Of a stretch of 64,000 nucleotides of DNA, positions 1 through 10,300 are shown one piece after another (the first letter of the stretch is position 1; the number at the start of each line of letters is the position of its first letter). Under the pieces are notes generated by a model. It was given only the letters and a program-made list of their open reading frames with translations. It had not been told where the DNA came from and made no database searches. The position numbers and the translations under genes are program-made. The stretch is from Stentor roeselii (lineage: Eukaryota; Ciliophora; Heterotrichea; Heterotrichida; Stentoridae): contig RSEH01000008.1 of NCBI GenBank assembly GCA_006503475.1, positions 1 to 64,000 of the forward strand. The letters are read 5' to 3'.

Positions 1-900
1 TGCACTTCTGAAGAGATTTGTACAAAATGCTTAGGAAATACAATGCCACAATCGAATCGATGTCCTTGTATCGATGGTTACTTTTTAAATAACCCTATTG
101 AATTCAGATTTTTCTCAAATAAAACAGCATGTTTGAGTTGCTTACAAGAGTGTAAGAAATGTGAAAATCCTATCAACTGTACTTCATGCAAAAGTGAAAA
201 TTCTTACTTAGATGCAAAAGCAAAATGCAAATGTTTAAAAGGGTTTTATGGTAATCTTGAAAACGGAGAAAATTGTCTTAAATGTCTTAATTACTGTTCA
301 GATTGCTCTTCATTAGAATACTGCAAAGAATGTGCAATAAATAACTCAGTTTTAACGAATGGAACGTGCATATGCATGCAAGGATACTATCCAGAAACTT
401 ATTTAGGGCTCCTCAACTTATGCAAACCTTGTCCAATCGAGTGTTCTGAGTGCACTTCTGAAGAGATTTGTACAAAATGCTTAGGAAATACAATGCCACA
501 ATCGAATCGATGTCCTTGTATCGATGGTTACTTTTTAAATAACCCAAATAAATTCGGATTTTACTCAAATAAAACAGCATGTTTGAGTTGCTTACAAGAA
601 TGTAAGAAGTGTGATAATCCAAACAATTGTACTTTATGCAAAAGTAAAAATTCCTTTTTAGACGAAACAGGAAGATGCAAATGTGCAAAAGGATTTTATG
701 GTAACCTTGAAAATGATAGAGATTGTCTCAAATGTCCAAATTACTGTAATGATTGCACTTCATTAGAATATTGCAAAGAATGTGCTACCAACAATTCAGT
801 TTCAAATAATGGAAAGTGTACATGTATACAAGGAACAGTCATGAAAAAATATGAGCCAGAACGATTTGAATGTCTTGATTGCCACTACTCTTGTAAAAAT
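1..900 (+). repeat. 450-bp in-frame tandem duplication in the cysteine-rich ectodomain
   Basis: The first 95 bases recur identically from position 451. The two 450-bp units then stay clearly alignable with scattered substitutions. The period is exactly 150 codons, so the cysteine pattern is kept. The first visible unit begins at the window edge, so more copies may lie upstream. Confidence 0.85.
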
Positions 901-2586
901 TGCAAAGATACTAGTAAATATGGATGCCTTGAATGCTTTGAACACTTTGAAAAAAACAATACCGATAATTCATGCAATTCATGTATTCCTGGGTATCATT
1001 TTATCGGAAATTATTGCGAAAAGTGTGACACTGAAAATTGCTATCGAAACATAACAGATGGGATATTTACAGGATATTCATTTGTAGATAATTCAAATAT
1101 TCTTTGGATAGTTTTCAATGAATCACTACTATATGATTTAAATAGTTCAAATATGATTGTGCATGTTGATGAAAAAAATATAAATTACAAAATTATCAAA
1201 ACAAACGGAAAGATTTCATATGGTATCAAACCATCTCTGGATAATATTTTTACGAATTCTTTGATAGAAGTAGAAATAATAAGTAAAATACTTTCTGAAA
1301 ACTATTCAATTTTATCAACTCATCATTTTGGCGGCACTATCAAATTCGATAAAAACGACTTAATAGAGCGAGAGTTTAAAGAAGAAGCAAAAGATCAAGA
1401 AAGAACCGCGTCTAGAGTCACTTCAGCAGGGCTGATGTTGACTTTTGGTGTTAGTATTGCAACTTTTGATGTAAGTATCTTTTTCAACTTTATTAACACT
1501 GCCGAAATGATTTATTCTGTTTATCTTTTAGACTTAAATTTGAATCCTATATACAGGGAGTTCATTTTGGGAATGAGACTGCAAAAATCATCTCCTAACG
1601 TCTTAAAATACTTTATTCCTGAAAAAAGTGGAGTAAAACTCTCAAAAAAATTGAAAAAATTTGGATATAAAACAAATTTGTTGATGATTAATGGAGGAAT
1701 TATGTTAACTGCACTTGGGGTAGCATTTGGAGTGATGCTTGCTTTCTCTCCATTTTTCCTTATTTCATCTTTAAAAGCTAAATTGAGCTCGTTTACTACT
1801 TATATATTTACGAAAATAATTTTAAAACTATGGATACAAAGCGTCTTCGAAATGACAGTTGTTTTAAGTGTAGCTGTAAAATATAATGATTATTCAAATG
1901 AATTTCAGATTATTGATGATGCAGTATTTTTGATCATTGTTGTAATATAAATATAGACTTATCAACTTTTTATGACTTTTTACCTAATGTATCTTATTAA
2001 AACTAGATATTCAATGGCTGGCTCAGCTAGACTTGAATGTTTTGATAATAGATATAGTGTTTTCTTCAAAAATTTAAAAAACGAAAGCCGAAGGGATTCA
2101 TTCTTTTATTTGATTTTTTTAACAAAAAGAATTATTTTAGCCATTTCATCGCAAACTGAATTATCAGGATTTGCTCAAATGACTATAATGATTATATCCG
2201 GTTTTCTTGTAATAATTTCTTAGGTTCTATTTTATTTGCTCTACACTAGATGTTTCAAGATAGCATATATAAATATCTTTCATATTTTGACTGAAGGCTT
2301 TTTACTTTGCATCAATATCTTAATATTGGTTTGGAACTGTAGGGGTAATTTATATGAATCTAGGTTGATATCAGATTTATGCATAAAATGTGTTTATGTT
2401 TGTTTGGGATTGAATTTCTTGAATAGTTTCCTCCAGCTTTTTGTAAAATTATTACAAAAATTTAAGGGATTGCTAAATTATATTAGAAAAAAGAGAATCA
2501 TCAATCAGATTTCCTCTGAGACAGTCCAGACGAAGAAGAATAAAGAAGAGAAAAAGGAAAAAATAGAAGTTTTTAGTATTGATTAG
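1..2586 (+). CDS. Cysteine-rich multi-pass membrane protein (5'-truncated, 3 exons)
   Basis: The reading frame is open from the first base, so the N-terminus lies outside the window. Two 15-nt introns (1942-1956, 2209-2223) join three exons into at least 851 residues. Residues 1 to about 350 are densely cysteine-rich with CxxC spacing, like the furin-like or growth-factor-receptor cysteine-rich repeats common in ciliate surface proteins. About 100 cysteine-poor residues follow, then roughly seven hydrophobic segments from residue 473 on, and a Lys/Glu-rich cytosolic tail. This order (Cys-rich ectodomain, then multi-pass membrane domain) resembles large ciliate families of receptor- or TRP-like proteins. 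The ligand and transport activity are unknown. The cysteine-rich part contains a 150-residue tandem duplication. Gene model confidence is high; function is only a class assignment. Confidence 0.85.
1942..1956 (+). other. 15-nt intron 1 of the cysteine-rich membrane protein
   Basis: The sequence is gtaatataaatatag, phase 0. It carries an in-frame stop, and removing it joins two open frames encoding continuous hydrophobic sequence. Confidence 0.9.
2209..2223 (+). other. 15-nt intron 2 of the cysteine-rich membrane protein
   Basis: The sequence is gtaataatttcttag, phase 0. It is the only one of the twelve 15-nt introns here without A at position 10. Removal restores a continuous membrane segment. 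Confidence 0.85.
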
Positions 2587-4559
2587 TTATTAATATTAGA
2601 ATATTAGGAAAGAGAATAATTCGTATTCGAAAAATATTTTAAGATTTTCGGAGTGTATAAATGTCAATAATTGATATGATCAAAATTTTTTAATTAGGCT
2701 TGAAAAGTACTTCTTGTAAACTTTCAGATTTAAATCCCTCAAAAAATATATTTGCCTTAATGTGGTCACACTTTATTGATTGAGTGTATGGAAAACTTTT
2801 TATCTTTGACTTTATTTTAAAGAGTGAATTTGCTTCTGAAGATTAATTTCGAAACATGATTGGTTATAAATCAAGTAGAATACTGAAAACATACTTTAAT
2901 TAAGAGATAGATATCAATTTATAAAAACTATTTATACTTTCAATTAGTTAAATGGGATACTGCTAATATATATTAAATAATAATTTGACTGCATGAAGAA
3001 ACCTTTATTTGAACTTAATGAAAATCTTTTGTGGATTAATAAACACCTAAGGATATTTAACTCTAGGATTTGGTTATTAGTATTTAAAGATGGTTAAAAA
3101 ATATATTGAAAAAATGCCTTAGTTTTTTATCAATATCAATTTCAAGAGTTTCCACAAGGAACTATCCAATTAGATAGATAATAATTTCCTTGTATTCAGG
3201 TGCTCAGTTTATGAATTATTCTATAATTTTAATCTTTAATTTTAAGAGAAACTGACACTTTTAAAATTCAGCATGCATCTCTAATTTGTTTCTTCACATT
3301 ATTGTCTTTCTTTTTCTTGTATTTTTTTATATTTACGGTTTTTCCTCTTGTGAACTAAATTATTTATTGCTTTGCTTCATTAGCTATGATCGGATAGCTC
3401 ATATTAAACCCGAACCCCTTCCCTAACCTAACTCCAAATTCGCCAAGTCCCACTGAAATCCCCCTATTCATAAACGACTAAGTCTTTTGAATCTTTTTCT
3501 TTCTTTTTTCAGTTGAGATCAATTATATGTACTTTCCATTCCACTTCTTCAAAAAAACAGGTTTAGTAATTGCATGCATATTACTCAAAAACTATTTCGA
3601 CCTTGTTTTTTCGTCATGTGAACAGTGAAAGTAGAGTGAAAAGAAACCTTTTGAACATAATTTAAATATTTTTGATAAAGAATTAGGTAAATTTTGATTG
3701 AATTTCCAACAAATTTAATAATTATTGAATAATGAAGCAGTGAATTCAAGAGAGTATATTCTTACAATAAAGTAATTATTTTCACTTTTTTATTAAATAA
3801 TTTGAGAGAAATTTTTCATTATATTCTTAAAATAAGCTGATCAGTAGTCTATGATAAATGATTGAGGTTCTCTTTTTCCTTTCATTCCAGCTTCACCTTA
3901 CTTACCTTCCTAAACTTATTCTTGGCATCATTAAACCAGGAAAGTCTAATCTTATTCAAAGTTTGCTGTAATCATTGTTTTATATGGTGCGAGCTTACTG
4001 ACCAGTTATTTATTAAAATGAATTTTCTTCTTTATTATCAATATATCCATCAAAACACTATATTCTCAAATATATCATTTTTTAAAACAGTCACATTTAG
4101 CCTTAATACATAAACTTTTCTTTCATGCCGTCTTAATCTTTCAATTGAAATAAATTGAATAGTAAATTAAGAATTATTACAATTTTAAACAAGCTTTAAT
4201 GTTCAATTAGTAGTAAATCCTTTGAAACCTTGATAAAGCAAAGGATTTTTTAAGTTTCTGAAAACTAGGCAATAAATCTAACTTAAAACTTAACTAAAGG
4301 ATATTTAATCAGTAATTACCTTTAATTAATTATTATTCAAGCAGGTAATAAAAATTATCAAAATCAATTAGTTCTAAAATCTATTAGCTCAGATGTTCCG
4401 AGTTAAGACCTTCAGAAGACTTTAAATAACTAAATACCTCAACAATAATCTTCAAATATTTAATACTTCAATTTTCTTAAGATTTGAAATTTTTTATTAA
4501 TTTTGACAAAAAATACTTTTAGATCATTAAAAAATCAGCAAATTATAGGAAGACCCATC
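2587..4559. other. AT-rich stretch without a recognisable gene
   Basis: Almost 2 kb of very AT-rich sequence with stops in all frames. No frame shows protein-like composition over more than about 25 codons, apart from a short C-rich patch at 3407-3481. No tRNA boxes, terminal inverted repeats or tandem arrays were seen by eye. The open frame on the plus strand near 3862-4113 lacks coding character and an ATG. Confidence 0.6.
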
Positions 4560-5688
4560 TTATCTTTGATTTGGAATAATAGGCTTGGGTTGCATTTGGA
4601 AGGTAAAAGTAAATTCCGCAGTTAGAAAAAACTCAATTTTTAATTTTTTTATATCATTATTTTGGTTAATATGAGAAGCCCCTACTACGGCCCCTAAGTA
4701 GATATCAGACATGTAGCTAGTCTGAGATTGATTCATAATTTAATTCGTTCCATTTGAGATCGAAACTATAAGAACTGAGTTTTCAAGAGCATTTATCGAA
4801 GTAGTTCCAACAGGAAAAAAATAGATTTGCAAATTTAATCTCACCACTTTCTATTTTCCTAACAAAAAAAAGTACATCATTATGAAAGTTTAACAAAGAA
4901 TAAGAATCATTCGCTCGGATCAGTCGATTTCTCAATAATATTTCAAAAGAATATATTTGATGAACAGAGAAAGATTTCACAAATTCCAACCTTTTTCTGA
5001 TAAACTCAAAGCACCTTCAGTGATAACTTCAGAAGAGCAGCGACATGAAACAATCTGATACCTTTCAATACCCAAAAAATTAACCTCTTTCAAAGCAAGT
5101 TGAAAAAAAAACACAAGATTCTGTCTTATCCACTAAAGGCAGTCTTTGAAATCCAGATATTTTTACAAACTTTCTAATAAGAATGACAGCATTTTCTAAA
5201 GTTATATCACAGGCGTATTCAATGAAAGAAAAAAAATTTCCATGATTTTTACTGAGAATTTGTTCAACAATTTTTAAAGATTACTCAGAATTCGATGAAG
5301 AGATGATGAAGGTTTTCCAACTGAAGAATTCTAGCATCAGATGTTAAGCTTCAACTTCTGACTCTAAGGTTAAATGGCTGCGAATGCGATCACTTGAAAG
5401 TCTCCTTGTATTGGTTTTTAGCGCATTTATGTAGGGAATTTAAAGGCCATTCGAAATTGAATCAAGAAGTGTGTAATTAAAAGGCTTATTTGTCAAGTCT
5501 ATTAAGCATTCGAATCTGCTCAGCTGGAACAATTCCAATATTTTTGACTTGTTTTCCAATTTGACTAAGTTTAAACTGCTTGGCAGCTCAGAAAATTCTA
5601 GAATAGTGAAAGTAGATAGGCTTGAGAGAGATAAGCAGTCTGATAAGGAATAGGAGCTGCTGATGTTTAGTAATAGTAGGATGAACAT
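4560..5688 (-). pseudogene. Decayed gene for a secreted or membrane protein
   Basis: On the minus strand an ATG at 5688 opens a signal-peptide-like stretch (MFILLLLNISSS, then Ser/Leu/Cys). Protein-like sequence continues to a stop at 4560-4562 but changes frame at least twice and meets several internal stops, for example after SISNGL, after ESEVEA and after SNGTN. None of these breaks fits a 15-nt GTAA...YAG intron. The pieces have ordinary amino-acid composition unlike the surrounding noise, for example SDIYLGAVVGASHINQNND near 4670-4720. This is best read as a host-gene relic. The family is not recognised, and without a homologue its coding origin remains an inference. Confidence 0.45.
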
Positions 5689-6554
5689 TAAGATAATATG
5701 GTAAATAATTTGCTGCTTAAAGATGAATAATTATGCAATTTAAGATATTTTGTAAGGCAGATGAACTAGCAGTGAAGTTTTGGTATCCTATTCATTTTTT
5801 ATATCTTCATTTTGTTAGCTTATATAAAATAACTAGAGATGTTCAGAAGTAATATCTTGCATTTATAAACAGTAAGCAACATCTATTGAATAATCAGAAT
5901 TTGACTGAAACTTAGTGTATATTCTTGTGAATCATTCAAAAATAATAAGTTTATTAGTTTCAAAATAATAGATTTAGTTGATAATACTCTATGAGGTTTG
6001 ATGTCAATAGATTTTGATCAAAAGTATCATTTACTACATTATTATTGAAAAATGTTTTTTAAGATAAAAAAGAATTTGCTCTAGCTATCAGTAAAACGAT
6101 GAAACACAAATAATATCTTCAACCCTCTTATTATAAAAATATATCTTATATGGAAACTTATGAAATTAACAACTGGGGACTATATCTCAGTAAAATGGGA
6201 GATATTAAGTTTCTCGACCAACAACTAACCCTTTTATATATAATTTGATAAATTTCTTATAAATCCGAACATTTAATATCAATATTGAGCAAAAATGGAA
6301 TATTGAAAAGAAACTTAAAATAATAGGTTTAATATATGATAAAATATCTTGAAATGCATTAATTTCATTACTAATATGTCTATCTTTAAAAGAACGCATG
6401 ATATAGTTATTTATTATAATATATTTCTTTCAACATAAAACAATCATAATTACCTCTAATATCAAAATCAGGATAGAAGAATAATAATTCAAATAATGAT
6501 ATCGCACTAATTATCAATAAAAAATTAAAATACCTAAAAAAATCCTGCAAATTT
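5689..6554. other. AT-rich gap downstream of the WD40 gene
   Basis: No confident gene. On the minus strand, directly after the WD40 stop, two short frames (about 6407-6590 and 6205-6399) encode hydrophobic, membrane-like sequence such as RYFNFLLIISAISLFELLFF. They may be a broken C-terminal extension of the WD40 gene. The rest is AT-rich with frequent stops. Confidence 0.5.
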
Positions 6555-7826
6555 TCAAACTTTGAGGGTTTTATCTGCAGATCCAATTTCGAGAAGCTGT
6601 TCATCAGAACCAAGAATTACTGAATCAGCATAATCTGAATTGGAAATGAGGTTGAATTCCTCTTGATTATTTCTCAAGTCCCAAATTTTGATACTTTTGT
6701 CTCTAGAACCACATGCGATAAACCTTGCTTTTGAAGAAATCGAAATTGAATAAATCTCTCCAGAATTACCATTGATAGTCAACTTTTCTCGTTTCTCCTT
6801 CAAGTCCCAAACTTTGACGCTATTGTCCCATGATCCACTTACAAGAAACAGTCCACAAGAAGAAAACTGTACCGATGATACACAATTTGAATGGCCATAA
6901 AAAGTATATTCTTGACAGTTCTTTTGCATGTCAAAAACTTTGACGGTTGTGTCTTTTGAGCCACTTGCGATATACCTTCCTTCTGGAGAATATACAACTG
7001 AATAAACCTCTGCTGAATGGGTTTCGAAACTGAATTGTTCTCGCCTCTCATCCAAATTCCAAACTTTGATACTGTTGTCGGATGATCCACTTGCAATATA
7101 GTTTTGATCAGGAGAAAAAACAACCGAATTAACAGCTTTTGAATGACCTTTGAGTGTATATTGTTTTTTCTTCTCCTTTAAATTCCAAACTTTGATTTTT
7201 TGGTCAGATGATCCACTCGCTACATACTTTCTATCTGGAGAAAAAACAACTGAATATATTTCTCCTAAATTACCGGTGATAATGTATTCTTCTTTCTTCT
7301 CTCTTAAATTCCAAACTTTGATGCTGTCACTTGATCCACTTACAAGAAACCATCCTTGCTCTGGGAACGATATTGAATATATATAAGATGAATGACCATG
7401 AAGAGTAAATTCTTCTGTTTTATTCTTTAAGTTCCAAATTTTAATGCTCTTTCGGTATACACTAGCGAGAAACCATGCAGAAGGAGAAAAGACGACTAAC
7501 CTTACCCCGTCTGAGTAGCCATTTAACTCTTGATTTCCCTGCGAATTACAAAGTTTCATTTTGTTATCTTCAGGCCGACTCTCAAGATATTTTACATCTG
7601 GAGAATTCATAGCTAATCTAACTACATCTGAATCGATACCTATTGTAAAATCTTGTTTGAGTTCAATTTCGGAATAATAGTCATTCTTATCACTTATGCA
7701 CTCTTCTATACTTATCTTTAAGGCTCTATATTCATTTTCATACTTCTGTTCTTCGAATTTTCCATGAGTTATAGCAGAAACTTTGTTTTTATTTTCCGAC
7801 GGAAATTCATTCATCTGTCTTAACAT
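6555..7826 (-). CDS. WD40-repeat beta-propeller protein
   Basis: This 423-residue protein is made almost wholly of about nine WD40-type repeats of roughly 42 residues. Seven are close to consensus, each with a GHS-like turn, a VVFSPD...YIASGSSD core and a closing KVWNL. The first (residues about 70-105) and the last are degenerate, and the last stops after the KTLKV strand without the usual Trp-Asp end. Such propellers are protein-interaction platforms, and nothing shows a specific partner. The repeats are very alike, which suggests recent internal duplication. The stop is TGA. The start is the first in-frame ATG; a second lies four codons on. Hydrophobic sequence in another frame just downstream suggests the gene may once have been longer. 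Confidence 0.85.
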   Translation of the reverse strand: MLRQMNEFPSENKNKVSAITHGKFEEQKYENEYRALKISIEECISDKNDYYSEIELKQDFTIGIDSDVVRLAMNSPDVKYLESRPEDNKMKLCNSQGNQELNGYSDGVRLVVFSPSAWFLASVYRKSIKIWNLKNKTEEFTLHGHSSYIYSISFPEQGWFLVSGSSDSIKVWNLREKKEEYIITGNLGEIYSVVFSPDRKYVASGSSDQKIKVWNLKEKKKQYTLKGHSKAVNSVVFSPDQNYIASGSSDNSIKVWNLDERREQFSFETHSAEVYSVVYSPEGRYIASGSKDTTVKVFDMQKNCQEYTFYGHSNCVSSVQFSSCGLFLVSGSWDNSVKVWDLKEKREKLTINGNSGEIYSISISSKARFIACGSRDKSIKIWDLRNNQEEFNLISNSDYADSVILGSDEQLLEIGSADKTLKV

Positions 7827-9568
7827 CTTTTTTATATAAGTATTCTTACTTAAATATAATAGATATTGTGTCTACATTTATTTCTTTATAAAATCAAACT
7901 TCTTCATTCATATTACTAACCATATCTCCTAATATTTTACACTATTTTTAGATTTTTCTTTATATAAACTTTGCAAAGATCATTTTTTTCATTCATCATC
8001 ATTATATATTTCTCTCAATACTAAAGATTAGATAAGGTTTTTCCTAATTATTAGAGATTGGTAATTATCCATATTTTTTAGATTTGGATAGTCTTTCTTA
8101 AAACTCAAGAATTTAAATCTATAATCGATCTATATTTTTAATTATTACTCCATTTTGGGTATTGGGTATTGGATAATATAAAAAAATGGATCTATTTTTT
8201 ATATATTAGATCTACATTTTTATCATCTTTCTGCTACAATTCCTTAGCCAAAATTAATTAAGTCCTAGATCTATCTTTTTTGTATTTGATCTCCAGTTTT
8301 AGGGAATTTTATGATTGAATTTCAGATCAAGTATTCGAAAATAAACTTATTGCAGCGGGCTGTTGTTTAAGTAAGGTGAAAATGAGTAAAAACTTTAAAA
8401 TTCTCTAAGTTTTTATATATTTAGATTTTTCAATAGATATTAAGTTTATTATACATAAACAGCTGTAGAGGCTTTCTGATAGAATTAATTTATGTGATTT
8501 TTTAGTTTTTACTTATAGAATGTTTATCAAAGAAAATATAATAAAACTTAAGTATAACCCTAATCCAATATGCCAAAAAAGGAAAATATACCGATTATTA
8601 AAATAAATGGCCTATACCTTTGGTATACACCAGTGTGGCTCTGTAGAAGACCGAGTTCCTATTTAAATACAGGATGAAAACACTTACATCAAACACACAT
8701 TTTATAAACATATAAATCAAATCAATTTGATAGCCATTCTTAAAAAAATAAAACATAATGCTGACCCTTAAATAATTCTGAAATAATCATCAATCACCAA
8801 ATAAGAACAATAAATTATTTTATAGTATATAATTGTAGACACCATATTTATGTAAAAAATGATACTTTATAATATTTCATACGGATAAAGGTTTAGATCA
8901 AACTCTACTTGAAAAAAATTATAATGGTCCAATGAATAAAAGAAAGGCTGATCAACGAAAAAAACACAAGGAAATTTAATTGTGAAAAATAATATCAATG
9001 ACTACATTTTAAAAAAAGTTGATATATTTTTGAAAATTCATCTTCAAAAAAATTTTAAAATAGGAAAGCATTTAAATCATATTAGATCAGTAGCATTTTC
9101 TCCCGACAGTACCTATATAGTGTAAGTTTGGAACCTCGAAGATAAAAACAAGAGAATGGAAAGATCGCAAAAGGGAGCATAATGTTTGGGGCTATTAGCT
9201 TAAGCAATTAGATTAATATTCGAAAAAAATTTCTTGGTTTCCTTTCTTTCTTAAGTAATAGTCTTATACTTCATCATATAAAATTTGAATTAAGAATCAC
9301 GATTTATATTCATAGGATCCAGAATTTGAATTAAATTATCAATCAATTATTAAATATCTATCAAATTATGAATCTCTAAATTATTTCAACTAAAGATGTA
9401 CCTGAAACGATATCTAAATATGACTTCTATATGTATATAATAAGTACCAAAGAGTTAGCATAATATAGCATTCCTTTTAGTTATTACAAAAATTAAGACT
9501 ATTTATAATGATTAAACTTCCAAATTACTCTCCAAAAACATAAATCTTTAATTCCTTTTCATTAAAAT
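7827..9568. other. AT-rich stretch, no intact gene, one WD40 fragment
   Basis: About 1.7 kb between two divergent genes. It holds a single decayed WD40 repeat (about 9060-9182, listed separately) and a 34-codon frame from an ATG at 8571 with no recognisable content. The rest is AT-rich sequence with stops in all frames. No RNA gene or repeat array was seen. Confidence 0.6.
9060..9182 (+). pseudogene. Isolated WD40-repeat fragment
   Basis: The plus strand encodes GKHLNHIRSVAFSPDSTYIV, a stop, then VWNLEDKNKRME. This is the start and end of one WD40 repeat lacking the roughly ten residues (ASGSSDNSIK in intact repeats) that normally join them. The nearest relatives in the window are the repeats of the minus-strand WD40 gene at 6555-7826. 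No intact propeller surrounds it, so it is a relic of a duplicated or transposed copy. Confidence 0.6.
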
Positions 9569-10300
9569 ATGAGCAAGGTCAGCATCACTGAGGCTTATAT
9601 CAGACTGAAAATCTGGATCAAGCAAAAATTCATCTTAAAGTCAATCCTTCTGCAGCCCCTTCTCAAGATGTCAAGCCGTGCAAAGCCATCACTTTCATCG
9701 AACCACCACCTAAGACCTTTAAAAATCTTCAAGTGGTTCCTAGGTCTTATCCCAGTGAGCTACCTCTCATACTACACAGCATATTCAATATCAAAAACCA
9801 TAAAAGTAGAAGAAATCACCTCGAACTTCAAATCCGAAGACGAAATCTTTAGTCTAGTTTCAAAATCTCGTCCAGTGGTGACCTTCATGTACCTTCCCGG
9901 CGACGTGTATTCAGAACTGACACATCCAGGTTTTCACCAAATAGCAGAAGAATGCAAAGAGTAACCTTTACCTAGTCACATAAACTTCATAAAAGTAAAT
10001 TGTTCAAAAAACAGTTCTTTTTGTCGCTCTCGAAAGCTGAAACAATTCCCCACAATTGAAATTTACATTCCTCCTCCTCCTGAAGACGCTTCATTTGAGA
10101 CGAAAACTAGGTTTAGACTATTAAAAGCTGAGGGTAACTACGCGATTTCTCCTTTCAAGTCTGATCTTTCATATGAAGGTTTTAAAGCAGCTTTGCAAGA
10201 GCTGAAGTTAATTCCAAGTCCTGACCCTTTTCGCCAGAGCAAAGACTTTTTCCAGTCGCAGTTGGAGTCATACTACAATAGTCTAGTTAGTGATAATTAA
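9569..10300 (+). CDS. Membrane-anchored thioredoxin-fold protein without a CxxC site (2 exons)
   Basis: One 15-nt intron (9961-9975, phase 2) joins two exons into 238 residues. The N-terminal 50 residues are basic. A hydrophobic segment follows (about residues 53-70, WFLGLIPVSYLSYYTAY). The next part resembles a thioredoxin fold: a strand RPVVTFMYLPGD, a helix, the strand INFIKVNCSK, then a cis-Pro-like FPTIEIY. The position of the usual CxxC motif reads LPGDVY, so redox activity is not expected, and a chaperone or scaffold role is possible. The basic start could target a mitochondrion or the ER; the sequence does not decide. A later ATG at 9668 is an alternative start. The stop codon overlaps that of the convergent gene. 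Confidence 0.75.
9961..9975 (+). other. 15-nt intron of the thioredoxin-fold gene
   Basis: The sequence is gtaacctttacctag, phase 2, with A at position 10. Removal rejoins CKD-HINFIKVNC in the thioredoxin-like core. Confidence 0.9.

Noticed and set aside
1972-2586. Two separate small membrane-protein genes downstream of the cysteine-rich gene.
   Set aside because: They are exons 2 and 3 of the same gene; 15-nt introns with clean GTAA...TAG borders join them in frame.
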